The notes beneath the pieces were generated by a model. It was not told the origin of the DNA. It worked only from the letters and a program-made list of their open reading frames with translations, and did not search any database. Positions 9,051-16,909 of a DNA stretch of 64,000 nucleotides are shown piece by piece. A program made the translations under genes and the position numbers. Each line of letters starts with the position of its first letter. Within the stretch, counting starts at the first letter, position 1. The stretch comes from an uncultured Azohydromonas sp. (GTDB lineage Bacteria > Pseudomonadota > Gammaproteobacteria > Burkholderiales > Burkholderiaceae_C), in NCBI RefSeq assembly GCF_937926365.1, contig NZ_CALAOH010000250.1, positions 1 to 64,000 on the forward strand. The letters are read 5' to 3'.

Positions 9051-9824
9051 TGCGCGAGCTTCTCTCGAGGCGGCCTGCGTGCATGTACCGCGCGCTGGGC
9101 GGCACAAACGCCCTGGCGTGCCTGTGTGCTGGCCTCATACAGCAGGCGGTGGCCGCGGCACAAGCCGTCCAGTGGCCCAAGGGCATGCCTCTGGGCGAGC
9201 GGCTGGAGCTCATGAGGGTGCAGCAAGCCGGTTCAGCCGGCCGCAGCTGTCCCTGAGACTGTTCATGCTTGACGCCAGCATTGCCGTGGACTTCGACAAG
9301 GCGGATGAGACGTACCAAGTGCGCATGCGCCCTCAGCAGGGGCTGAACCAGACGGACTTCCCGGTATTCGCCAGCCCGCGATGGACCGACGGGGTCGTGA
9401 TGCGATCACTGCTGGACCATGTACAGCAGGACTGCAGCCCATCGTCGCCAGCGCCTGGCGTACTGTCCCGGGATACCGGGTCGCGCATCACCCGCGCAAT
9501 AGGATGAAAGCGTTTTCTTCCGCCGCTGGAGCGGCCACCTGCCGCTGCGACGCTGCTGTGGCGCGGCCTATCGGAGTTGTTAGCCTCCTCAACTTCCTCA
9601 GCACGGTGTTGGCCTGATTCTGGCTGCCCAGGGTATGGCGCTGGGCGTTACGGCGAACATTCATCTTGCCTGCCTGCCGTACAACCTGCTCCTGTTCGGG
9701 TCCGTTTGGCGGCATCCACACCATCCTGCACGGGGCCTGCTGTCGAGAGCGCCCAAAACAACTTCACCCTTGAAATCTCTTCGCTCGCCACCATCTTGCG
9801 CGGCTGTTCCCAACCCGGCACGAC
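9051..9824. other. Gap without a firm gene
   Basis: Nearly 780 bases between the CorC-type gene and the small Cys-rich gene. Apart from the weak 80-residue candidate at 9265, both strands hold only low-quality frames. Base composition drops slightly near 9480-9640. No repeat or RNA structure was recognised. Confidence 0.4.
9265..9507 (+). CDS. Possible small protein, 80 aa
   Basis: A frame beginning MLDASIAVDFDKADETYQVR has a non-random amino acid mix (acidic N terminus, aromatic residues) unlike the Arg/Ala-rich frames around it. There is no clear ribosome site and no recognised domain. It may be a decayed gene rather than a real one. Confidence 0.2.
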   Translation: MLDASIAVDFDKADETYQVRMRPQQGLNQTDFPVFASPRWTDGVVMRSLLDHVQQDCSPSSPAPGVLSRDTGSRITRAIG

Positions 9825-10052
9825 ATGAGCACACGCGAACCCGATACCAAGACAACGATCTCCAGTGATGGGCTGCGGTACACGGCCAAGAAGCCCGGCT
9901 CGGCTTTCGGCTCGGTGACCCTGGGCAGCGCCTCGGCCACGATGTCGTGCTTCAAGTGTGGCCTGCACAGGCCAATCTCCGAACTGGTGACCAGGAAGAT
10001 CCTCGGGCGCAACCAGAAGGTGTGCGCCGAGAACTGCCGGCAAAAGGCCTGA
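9825..10052 (+). CDS. Small Cys-rich (zinc-ribbon-like) protein, 75 aa
   Basis: A short basic protein with MSCFKCGLHRP and, about 20 residues later, VCAENC. This is one CxxC pair plus two further cysteines, a layout suited to a small metal-binding knuckle. The N terminus is hydrophilic. It ends 110 bases before the flavoprotein gene in the same direction. I recall short conserved proteins of this type in Comamonadaceae without a known role. Function unknown. Confidence 0.55.
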   Translation: MSTREPDTKTTISSDGLRYTAKKPGSAFGSVTLGSASATMSCFKCGLHRPISELVTRKILGRNQKVCAENCRQKA

Positions 10053-10161
10053 ACCCTTGTGGCGGTAGAACGCAGCACGATCGCTGCGTCACCGCAAGGG
10101 CGCGCGACGGATTTCGTCTTCCAGGAACTGGTGGGCCTGGCCAACGAGCTTCACACGAACA

Positions 10162-11235
10162 TTGATGATCCTTACTGACGAAGACACCCACGTCCTGCGC
10201 GAGGCTGCGCCCGAGGCCGAGGCACTGGGCCGCTTGGCGCCGGCGCAGCTCAAACTCATCGAGCGCCACGACTGGTTCCGGCTGCTGGCGCCGCGCTCCC
10301 TGGGTGGCGCGCAACTGCCCTTGCCGCAGGCCGTGCGGCTGGAAGAGGCCATCGCCGAGGCCGACGGCAGCTGCGGCTGGGTGGTGACGTTGTGCGCCGG
10401 CGCGGGCTGGTTCGCCGCTTTCCTGCCGCCCACGCTGGCGCGCGAGGTGGTGGCCACACCCGGGATGTGCCTGGCCGGCAGCGGCGCGGCCACCGGCGTG
10501 GCCGAGCGGGAGGGCGACGGCTGGCGCATCGCCGGCCGCTGGGCACACGCCACCGGCGCGCCGCACGCCAGCCATTTCACCTTTGCCGCCGTGCTGCACG
10601 AAGGTGGTCAGCCGCTGCGCGATGCGTCTGGGGCGCCAAGCGTGCGGGCCTTCATCGTGCCGGCGGCCGGCGTGCAGGTGCTGCCGACCTGGGCCGCCAT
10701 CGGGCTGCGCGCCAGCGCCAGCCACGCCTTCGAGATCCGCGATCTGGTGGTGCCCGACATCCATGCCTTCGACATCGCCCCCGCCACGGCGACGCAGCCT
10801 GGTGCGCTCTACCGCTTCCCCTTCGACGCGCTGGCCTGCGTGACGCTGGCGGCCAACCTCGGTGGCATGGCGCGCGGCTTCCTGCGCCTGGCCACGCCGC
10901 TGGTGCTGGAACGCCCCGTCGGGCCCAGCCGGCAGCCCCTGGGCGCGCGGCTGCAGGTGCGCGCCCAGCTGCAGTCATCCGCGCAGCAACTCGAAGGCGC
11001 GCGCGGCCGGTGCCTGGAGCTGCTCGATGCAGCGTGGAACCAGGTCGAGCGCGACGGTGGACGGATCGACGAGAAGCCGCTGCGCGACGCGGCATTGGCC
11101 TGGGCGCGCACGGCGCGTGAGGCCGTGGATGGGGTCTACCCCCTGTGCGGCCTGGCCGCCGCCGATCCGCGCACCGACCTCAACCGGGCTTGGCGCGACC
11201 TGCACACGGCCACGCAGCACGCGATGCTGCTGTAG
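10162..11235 (+). CDS. Acyl-CoA-dehydrogenase-fold flavoprotein (flavin-dependent monooxygenase type)
   Basis: 357 residues. The N-terminal helical domain contains LIERHDWFRLLAPRSLGGAQ and RLEEAIAEADGSCGWVV, typical of the HpaB/DszC-like group rather than classic fatty acid enzymes. A middle beta domain contains GWRIAGRWAHATGAPHASHF. A helical C-terminal domain ends WRDLHTATQHAMLL, resembling the DszC/HsaA ending in which a late His sits near the flavin. Such proteins use reduced FMN/FAD from a separate reductase to hydroxylate or desulfurise small molecules. No reductase lies nearby and the gene stands alone, so the substrate is open. Confidence 0.75.
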   Translation: MMILTDEDTHVLREAAPEAEALGRLAPAQLKLIERHDWFRLLAPRSLGGAQLPLPQAVRLEEAIAEADGSCGWVVTLCAGAGWFAAFLPPTLAREVVATPGMCLAGSGAATGVAEREGDGWRIAGRWAHATGAPHASHFTFAAVLHEGGQPLRDASGAPSVRAFIVPAAGVQVLPTWAAIGLRASASHAFEIRDLVVPDIHAFDIAPATATQPGALYRFPFDALACVTLAANLGGMARGFLRLATPLVLERPVGPSRQPLGARLQVRAQLQSSAQQLEGARGRCLELLDAAWNQVERDGGRIDEKPLRDAALAWARTAREAVDGVYPLCGLAAADPRTDLNRAWRDLHTATQHAMLL

Positions 11236-11466
11236 GGGACGGGATGCGCGTAGGCAGCCAATTGGCTGCTTCATGGATGCCTACGCATCCAGGCTCGCTC
11301 GCCCCAGCCATTGCCCACCCGCGCGCTTGCGCCTCCCTCTCGCGCACCTGCTGCGTCAGCTCGGGCGGCATCCACACCTCCACGCGCATCCAATCGCTCC
11401 TGCCAGCGATTGCCGCTTCGTCTGCGCGGACAGTTCGCCCAAGGCGCTGCGCCATACTTGGCCGGC

Positions 11467-11898
11467 ATGAGCCTGCTGCAAAGCATGAAACGGTGGAACA
11501 AGCAGGTGCAGCGGGTGCTGGACACGGCCGTCGGGCTCGTGCTGTCGTATGCGCTGCTGCTGCCGCCGCTGGACCTGTGGGGCGTGGCCCTGCTGATGAT
11601 GGCGCTGTCGTTCCTGATCGAGCTCCTTGTCGTCAGGCACTATGCGCTGGCCGCGGCGTTCATCACGCCGCTGACCATCTTGCTGGCTGAGGCCGCAACG
11701 CTGGGCCAGAGCTCCGCCGCTGACCTGATCCGAGCACGTTTTCTGGACACGGTCCTCGGCTGCCTGGTCGGCTTCGCCGGGGGCGCCTGCTTGCACAATC
11801 CGAGGTTTCGCACAACGACAGGCCGTTGGATGCTGGCGCTGGCACCTGCCCACCTCAGACCGCACGACGGTCCGCCCGGTCCACCATCCAATCCGTAG
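11467..11898 (+). pseudogene. FUSC-family (fusaric acid resistance-like) C-terminal fragment
   Basis: The 143 residues hold the second membrane half of a FUSC/aromatic-acid exporter: RVLDTAVGLVLSYALLLPPL, VALLMMALSFLIELLVVRHY, FITPLTILLAEAA and LDTVLGCLVGFAGGA. Full-length relatives exceed 300 residues and carry a preceding membrane half and cytosolic domain, none of which is found in the 230 bases upstream. It is therefore probably a remnant, although a short paralogue cannot be excluded. The ATG at 11467 is simply the first in frame. Confidence 0.6.
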
Positions 11899-12150
11899 GC
11901 CATGCCGCTGGGCCATGGGCTGCGCGTGCCTTGCATTCATCGACCAGGCAATGCGCCGTCTCCACGGTTGCCACTGGCAAGTCCAGGACTTCACCTCCGG
12001 ATTGCCTACTTTTTAAGCATTCCAGAAAAGTTCAAACGGGACAGCGGCTTATGACGCGCTGCGATGGCTTGCGTACAGAGTTATCCCCAGCAAATGGGGA
12101 TAGCTTGGGATGGAGGCGCGGCATGCGCGGCGCCCTTGCGAGCTTGCAGC

Positions 12151-12474
12151 CTACGGCCTGCGCGCAGGCCTTGGCCGGATACCGGCCAGCTCGATGCGAA
12201 GCGCTTCCCGGTCGAACTCGGGCGCCATCAGGTCGGGCAGCCATTCCACGCGGCCGTAGAAGAGCAGCGCGGCGGCGTAGACCGCCATGCTGACGGTGGC
12301 CTCACCGCGCTCCATGCTCATGACCGTGGGCACCGAGACGTTGATCTCGGCCGCCAGCGTGCGGATCGACATCCTGCGCCGCTCACGTGCCAGGCGCAGG
12401 TTCGCGCCCAGTTCCTGCAGCGCCTTGGCCATCGGGGCGGGCATGTCGTTGGTGATCCTGGGGGCACGGGGCAT
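12151..12474 (-). CDS. XRE-family transcriptional regulator (HipB-like), 107 aa
   Basis: Residues 18-75 form one HTH_XRE domain: LQELGANLRLARERRRMSIR, then TLAAEINVSVPTVMSMERGE and a helix VSMAVYAAALLFYG. The layout resembles HipB-type antitoxins and small autoregulators. No HipA-like kinase or other toxin lies next to it, so it is an orphan. A perfect 10-base inverted repeat at 12501-12526, 26 bases before the ATG, is a likely operator for autorepression. Confidence 0.85.
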   Translation of the reverse strand: MPRAPRITNDMPAPMAKALQELGANLRLARERRRMSIRTLAAEINVSVPTVMSMERGEATVSMAVYAAALLFYGRVEWLPDLMAPEFDREALRIELAGIRPRPARRP

Positions 12475-12500
12475 GCATCATATTTTCAACTATCTCGCGT

Positions 12501-12526
12501 CGATGTTCAAATAAAATTGAACATCG
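12501..12526. promoter_or_regulatory. Perfect inverted repeat, candidate XRE operator
   Basis: CGATGTTCAA - ATAAAA - TTGAACATCG: two 10-base arms match exactly around an AT-rich 6-base centre. The arms are about one helical turn each, the geometry of a dimeric HTH repressor site. Its position just upstream of the XRE gene on the minus strand suggests autoregulation. Confidence 0.7.
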
Positions 12527-13007
12527 CTGCCTCCTTGCCTGCTTGTCGGTTGACCGGATCGGCAGCGTCCCGACAGCGCAAGCTCGCCTGGACAAGCGCG
12601 CGGGCAGGCTTCCTGGCGGGTGCATGCAGCCCACCCCCGTTGCGCCATGCCCGCTTGCCGAGTCGAGCCCCAAGGCGCTTGGCGGGCTCATCGCATGAAC
12701 GGCCGCAGGGGACGGCACGACAGTCCCGCGCTGCAGCCTTTTCACCAAGTCGCCCATGGCGACCGGGCATCGCCGGGACAAAGCACCAAGCAAACCCGCT
12801 CCGAAGATATGGCGCCAACTCAAATCCAGCGGCAAATTGCAAATGTCTAGAGCAACGGCTGTGAAGCACGTCAATGTAATGCCTGATGGCTCGCCGATTA
12901 ATGGTACCGCAGCGATGCCGATGCTATTTGCCGAAGCGAGCTCTGATCCGCCTGCGCGGGCATGACGAAGGAATATTTCAGCTTCGATCGAGAAGCCGAA
13001 TGAGACG
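12527..13007. other. Gap without a supported gene
   Basis: About 480 bases with only chance-like open frames on both strands. The GC content falls towards 12800-13000, leading into an AT-richer patch that extends to about 13560. Confidence 0.4.
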
Positions 13008-13169
13008 TCAAGGGTGTGTTCGATGGGTGCTTACGGCCCGCTGGTTTCGTTCTTTCTTTTCCTTCTCTTTCTTCTCTTTATCGTAATGCCACTTGATGGC
13101 GAAGAACATGCCCGTGCCGAACACGAGAATCTTGAACGCAAAGAAGACTATAGGGACCCAATCCATCAT
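13008..13169 (-). CDS. Small single-span membrane protein, 53 aa
   Basis: The product opens with MMDWVPIVFFAFKILVFGTG and continues MFFAIKWHYDKEKKEKEKKE with a polar tail. It therefore has one hydrophobic span (about residues 4-25) followed by a strongly charged Lys/Glu helix. The sharp split into a membrane half and a basic/acidic half, with Trp and Tyr at the interface, is typical of real small membrane proteins and improbable by chance. I recall similar ~50-residue proteins in Comamonadaceae, function unknown. A weak TGGAAA ribosome site precedes the double ATG. Confidence 0.6.
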   Translation of the reverse strand: MMDWVPIVFFAFKILVFGTGMFFAIKWHYDKEKKEKEKKERNQRAVSTHRTHP

Positions 13170-13278
13170 TTGAGTATTTCCAGGCTATTACTTGACACCG
13201 TCTATCGTGAGGAGCGTTACCTTGAAACGCTGCTTCAGTGGCTTCATTTTCCTGTTAAAGCCATCGTCAATTCAATTT

Positions 13279-13530
13279 CTATTTTAACATATTCGGAAAG
13301 ACCACACCCGGCTCAAGATGGTTTTTCCGGGCGCCTGCCATCAGGTGGCAAACATAAGTGCCAAGGTCGATATCCTCGAATGATTGCCGTCTCTTGATTA
13401 TGGCTGTCGGCATGTACGGTGAGTCCATCAAACGCCCTAAGAGCCTTGCCGCAAGATACGGTTGTCGATAGCTCACGGCCTTAACTGCCATGTCAGCTTT
13501 GGGCACATTCCAGCCGGCAAAATGCTGCAC
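13279..13530 (-). CDS. Hypothetical protein, 83 aa, GTG start
   Basis: A frame in the AT-richer patch with an ordinary amino acid mix: YRQPYLAARLLGRLMDSPYM, IIKRRQSFEDIDLGTYVCHL and a final PGVVFPNMLK. The start is a GTG with a GAGG element about 12 bases upstream. No family is recognised. It sits just upstream of the 53-residue membrane protein on the same strand, so the two could have arrived together. Confidence 0.35.
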   Translation of the reverse strand: MQHFAGWNVPKADMAVKAVSYRQPYLAARLLGRLMDSPYMPTAIIKRRQSFEDIDLGTYVCHLMAGARKNHLEPGVVFPNMLK

Positions 13531-13682
13531 GCTTTTGAAGTAACCTCGGTCTACTTCACGACGCTTTCAGCCGCTTGATATGGGAATGGGCTGGCGCCGG
13601 CAAGCGGAATTCACGGTGAGCCAGAGCGCGGCTCGCGCTTGCCCTTGACAGGCTACGCATCAGGGCTGGAGCGAGTTTGGTT

Positions 13683-14167
13683 TCAGCCAGGACGCTTCGC
13701 CGGGCTGAGTGCCCTCCAAATGCCACCGGGCTTGACGAGCCCAGTGGAAAGCGCCGTTCCAGCCAGCACCACCAGCCCCGCGACAGCCGTCTGCATGGTG
13801 ACGTCTTCGCCAAGGAACGCTGCGCCCCACAGGATCCCGAACGCGGGGACGAGAAAGGTGACGGCAAGGGCGCGGGCCGGGCCTACATGGGCAATGAGCC
13901 TGAAGTACAGGATGTAGGCGATGCCGGTGCACGCCGCGCCCATCACGAAGACGCTGGCCCATGCCATGAGCGACACCGGCTGCGCCGGCCATGCCAGCAG
14001 CGCCAGGGGGCCAGCACGAGGGCCGCGCCCACCTGGCTGCCCGTGGCCACCGCCAGCGGGTTCACGCCGGCGAGTCGGCGCTTGGTGTAGGTCGCCGCGA
14101 TCCCGTAGGACAGGGTGGCGCTGGCGGTTGCTGCGGTAACGAGCCCGGATGCTGGAGCGGGCGCCAT
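13683..14167 (-). pseudogene. EamA/DMT-family transporter, C-terminal half with frameshift
   Basis: Two adjacent minus-strand frames join into one membrane protein. The first, from about 14167, reads LVTAATASATLSYGIAATYT and LAGVNPLAVATGSQVGAAL. The second, from about 14010, reads VSLMAWASVFVMGAACTGIA, YILYFRLIAHVGPARALAV and FGILWGAAFLGEDVT. This is the second EamA repeat of a drug/metabolite transporter. The break falls at a run of G at 14006-14010 on the plus strand, where one missing base would restore the frame. The first EamA repeat is absent upstream, so the gene is broken twice. The frameshift alone could be a sequencing error; the missing half could not. Confidence 0.75.
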
Positions 14168-14189
14168 GCGAGCGCACTCCGCAAACGAA

Positions 14190-14439
14190 CATCAAATTCC
14201 ACAGCGTGCCGGCCAGCGACGAAGGCCTGGGCCGCATCCAGGCGCTGGCCACTGCCGAGCGCGCGCTGCAAAGTGCCATCGCCTCGCCCCTGCAGGACCG
14301 CATCGCCGCTGACGTGGCCGCTGCGCTTGGCAGCCCGCAGGCCGCGCAGCCCAAGCCCAAGTTCTGTCCCACCTCGGGCCACCGCAACGCAGGCAGTGTC
14401 CGCGTTGGCGTGGACCGTGGCGCGAGGTTCGCAGGCTGA
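14190..14439 (+). pseudogene. Unidentified coding remnant
   Basis: A plus-strand frame from about 14190 has protein-like helices (SDEGLGRIQALATAERALQS and PLQDRIAADVAAALGSPQAA) ending at 14439. It has no start of its own and abuts the broken transporter. It may be the tail of a gene whose front was lost in the same rearrangement. No family assigned. Confidence 0.25.
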
Positions 14440-14631
14440 ACAGCCGTAACCCCTTCGCTGCAGACGTGTCGGCCCGCTGTCGGTCTTCAGCAAACGTGCG
14501 CCGTCGGTAACGCACGGTGAACGGCCCCCCGCAATGGAAGGGGCCAGGCAGGGCGGTGCGAGAACAGCCGTTTCTCGGGATTGCGAAAACGGCTCCTATA
14601 ACGCTGCTCTCCAGACGAAGGAGTGCCGATC

Positions 14632-15432
14632 ATGCGTCCATGTACAAACGTCCTGCGCGCCTGTTCAAGCATCCGGGCGCGCCGTCGAGCGGCCGGCTTG
14701 CCCCTCTTCGTGAGCCTGGCCCTTGTGGTGGGCCTGCTGGCGGTGCCGCCCGACGCCGCGGCGGCGAGAGTGCGGGGCGCAGCCAATCCCTGGCTGGCCG
14801 GTGCTCCGGACGGGACCGCGGATTTTCCGGACAGAGCGCCGTACCAGTCCCCCGTGGCCGTGACGTGGATCGACCTGAGCGCCACGCCGACGCTGCGCTT
14901 CAACGTCACGGGCGCAGTGGCCAATTGCGGGACCACTAGTCCGTCCACCGTGTGCTGCCCGACCTGCGGTTTCGCCTTTCCGAGCCCGGACGGAGCGATA
15001 CCGGGCCGCGACGGCGCCGACTGGTTCAGCCATCTCAGCTTCAATGGCCTGTCCAACATCGTGGCGCCCATCAATTCCCTGATTGGCGTCTTCCTGGGGC
15101 CCGACGAGCCGGATACCGGCCGCACGCCGGCGGTGCTGGACTTCTCCCGGCTGGGGCTGGATTTTTCCAGATTGCGTCCGCAACTGCAGCAGACATTTTT
15201 CATCGGCGATGGGCTTGCGGGGGAAGGCGTGGGAAGCCAGCAGGTCTTCTACGTGCCCGAGGGAGCCACGCGGTTGTTCCTGGGCACCATGGATGGCGCC
15301 GAATGGAACAACAACGCCGGTGCCTTTGACGTGCATATCCAGCCAGTGCCCGAGCCCTCGTCGCTGGTGCTGATGGTGGCGGGCATTCTGGGCCTGGGCG
15401 CCTGGCGGCGCCGCGGTCGCCGGCAGCCTTGA
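14632..15432 (+). CDS. PEP-CTERM sorting-domain exported protein, 266 aa
   Basis: A signal peptide (about residues 18-45, hydrophobic FVSLALVVGLLAVPPDAAA) precedes a secreted beta-rich domain with three close cysteines (VCCPTC). The C terminus is a textbook PEP-CTERM tail: VPEPSSLVLMVAGILGLGAW followed by RRRGRR. Such tails are cut and anchored by the EpsH-type exosortase and are linked to exopolysaccharide or biofilm matrix. No exosortase gene is in this window. The ATG at 14632 is supported by an AAGGAG site 8 bases upstream. The passenger domain is not recognised. Confidence 0.85.
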   Translation: MRPCTNVLRACSSIRARRRAAGLPLFVSLALVVGLLAVPPDAAAARVRGAANPWLAGAPDGTADFPDRAPYQSPVAVTWIDLSATPTLRFNVTGAVANCGTTSPSTVCCPTCGFAFPSPDGAIPGRDGADWFSHLSFNGLSNIVAPINSLIGVFLGPDEPDTGRTPAVLDFSRLGLDFSRLRPQLQQTFFIGDGLAGEGVGSQQVFYVPEGATRLFLGTMDGAEWNNNAGAFDVHIQPVPEPSSLVLMVAGILGLGAWRRRGRRQP

Positions 15433-15579
15433 GTACGCGTTCCACACGGGAGCGGTGATGCAAGGACGTAGCGGTCCCCAAGGTGTGGCTTGCGGGATCG
15501 CCTTGTGCCGCCGGCGCGCGATGGGCGAGAGGGCGCGGCCATCCCTCGGGCTGCGCCAAGGCACTGCTACTCGGTCACT

Positions 15580-16464
15580 TCAACGGCTGAAGGCGGCCTG
15601 AAGATCGGCCTGGCCAGACACCCCGCCTTGCAGCAGCAGCATCAACAGGATCCGCGCCTTGGCCGGCTTGAAGTCGTCGGCCATCACCGCGCCCGCTTCG
15701 TGGGTCGTCTTGCCGCCGCCCACGAAGCCGTAGCTTGGCAACACCCGCCCGTTGTGAACGCGGGTCGATACCACCACGGGCACGTTCTTCGAGATGGCGT
15801 ACTTGACGGCCTCGTACATCGGCACGTTCATGTTGCCCATGCCAAGGGCCTGGACGACGATGCCCCTGGCCCCGCGATCGACGGCGCTGCGCAGCGCCGC
15901 GCCGTCGGCGCCGCCGTACATGGCCACGATCTCGACGTCCGGCATCTTGTCGGTGCGAATCGGAATGTGCTGCCTGCGCTGCGGCGCACTGGTGAAGATC
16001 ACGCGCTCCGGGTACACCTCGCCGATGAAGCCGAAGTCGCCGGAATTGAAGGTCTCGACGTTCGTCGTGTGGGTCTTGGTGACGTAGCGCGCGGCGTTGA
16101 TCTGGTTGTTCATGGCCAGCATGACGCCCTTGTCACGCGCCTGGCCGTCCACCGCGATGCGCACGGCGTTGAGCAGGTTGCGCGGGCCGTCGAAGTCGGG
16201 GGACGAGGCGTTGCGCTGGGCTCCGATGAGGACGACGGGCTTGGACGACTTCACGGTCAGGTCCAGCCAGAATGCCGTCTCCTCCAGCGTGTCCATCCCG
16301 TGCGAGACGATCACTCCCGACACCTCCGGCCGGTCGAGGGCGGCCTGCACCTCGCGGGACAACTGCACCCAGCGCCCGGGGTCCATGTAGTCCGACGGAA
16401 CGTTGGACAGGTTGTTGACCTGGATGGTCGCGGGGAAACGCTTCGGCCGATCAGCCGGCGGCAC
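15580..16464 (-). pseudogene. L-asparaginase-like protein, N-terminally truncated, key Thr replaced
   Basis: The 294 residues match the asparaginase/glutaminase type II fold: SGVIVSHGMDTLEETAFWLD, KPVVLIGAQRNASS, DGPRNLLNAVRIA, RYVTKTHTTNVETF and a final YGFVGGGKT with LLLQGG. The N-terminal strand with the TGGTI nucleophile motif (about 50-60 residues) is missing. In addition the HGTDT motif reads HGMDT, so the second active-site Thr is Met. The frame begins inside the end of the upstream sensor gene (stop at 16451) with a GTG lacking a ribosome site. Both defects argue against activity. The break probably marks the edge of the catabolic island. Confidence 0.75.
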
Positions 16465-16909
16465 AGGCCGTGAGCGTTCCCGTGACCAGCCTGTTGAGCT
16501 GGCGCATGAGCAAGTAGCCGAGCGTATGGTCGAGATCCATCTGTGCCAGCAATCCGGGGCCGTGGATGGCCAGCACGGTCGCGTCGGTGACGCACGCGGC
16601 GGTTGCTATGCGCCGGGTGGAGTCGGGCGTCAAGGCTGCCCAGCCGAATACCTGTCCGCAGTGAAGAATGTCGCCTGCACTTGCGATGCGTGTATCGAGG
16701 CCGATGGTCAACCGCACGATGCCTTGCACCAGCACGTAGAAATACCGGGCTGGCTCGCCTGTGCGGTAGACAATCTCCCCGGCCTCCCAGTGCTGCTGTG
16801 TGCCCAGCGACAACACCACCTCGTGTCTTGACTCGTCGAGCTCCGCGAAGAAGGGGGTCTGCCGCATGATGTCCCTGGCACTGGGTGATCGAGCAAGGCT
16901 TTCAATCAT
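16451..16909 (-). CDS. Stand-alone cNMP-binding-domain-like protein (no HTH), 152 aa
   Basis: The whole protein is one Crp-like beta-roll: MRQTPFFAELDESRHEVVLS, WEAGEIVYRTGEPARYFYVL, and the phosphate-cassette region GQVFGWAALTPDSTRRIATA. A C-terminal helix MRQLNRLVTGTL follows. There is no DNA-binding domain. In Crp the cassette has G-E-L; here the Glu position is Trp (FGWAA), while the Arg that contacts phosphate is kept, so the ligand may not be cAMP. The ATG overlaps the stop of the response regulator gene (ATGA), showing an operon. Two other genes in this island carry the same domain fused to other proteins. Confidence 0.85.
   Translation of the reverse strand: MIESLARSPSARDIMRQTPFFAELDESRHEVVLSLGTQQHWEAGEIVYRTGEPARYFYVLVQGIVRLTIGLDTRIASAGDILHCGQVFGWAALTPDSTRRIATAACVTDATVLAIHGPGLLAQMDLDHTLGYLLMRQLNRLVTGTLTACAAG

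Noticed and set aside
11180..11455. Possible small minus-strand DNA-binding protein (RVEVWMPPELTQQVRERE)
   Set aside because: A short amphipathic stretch looks ribbon-helix-helix-like, but the rest of the frame overlaps the end of a firm gene and has no ribosome site.
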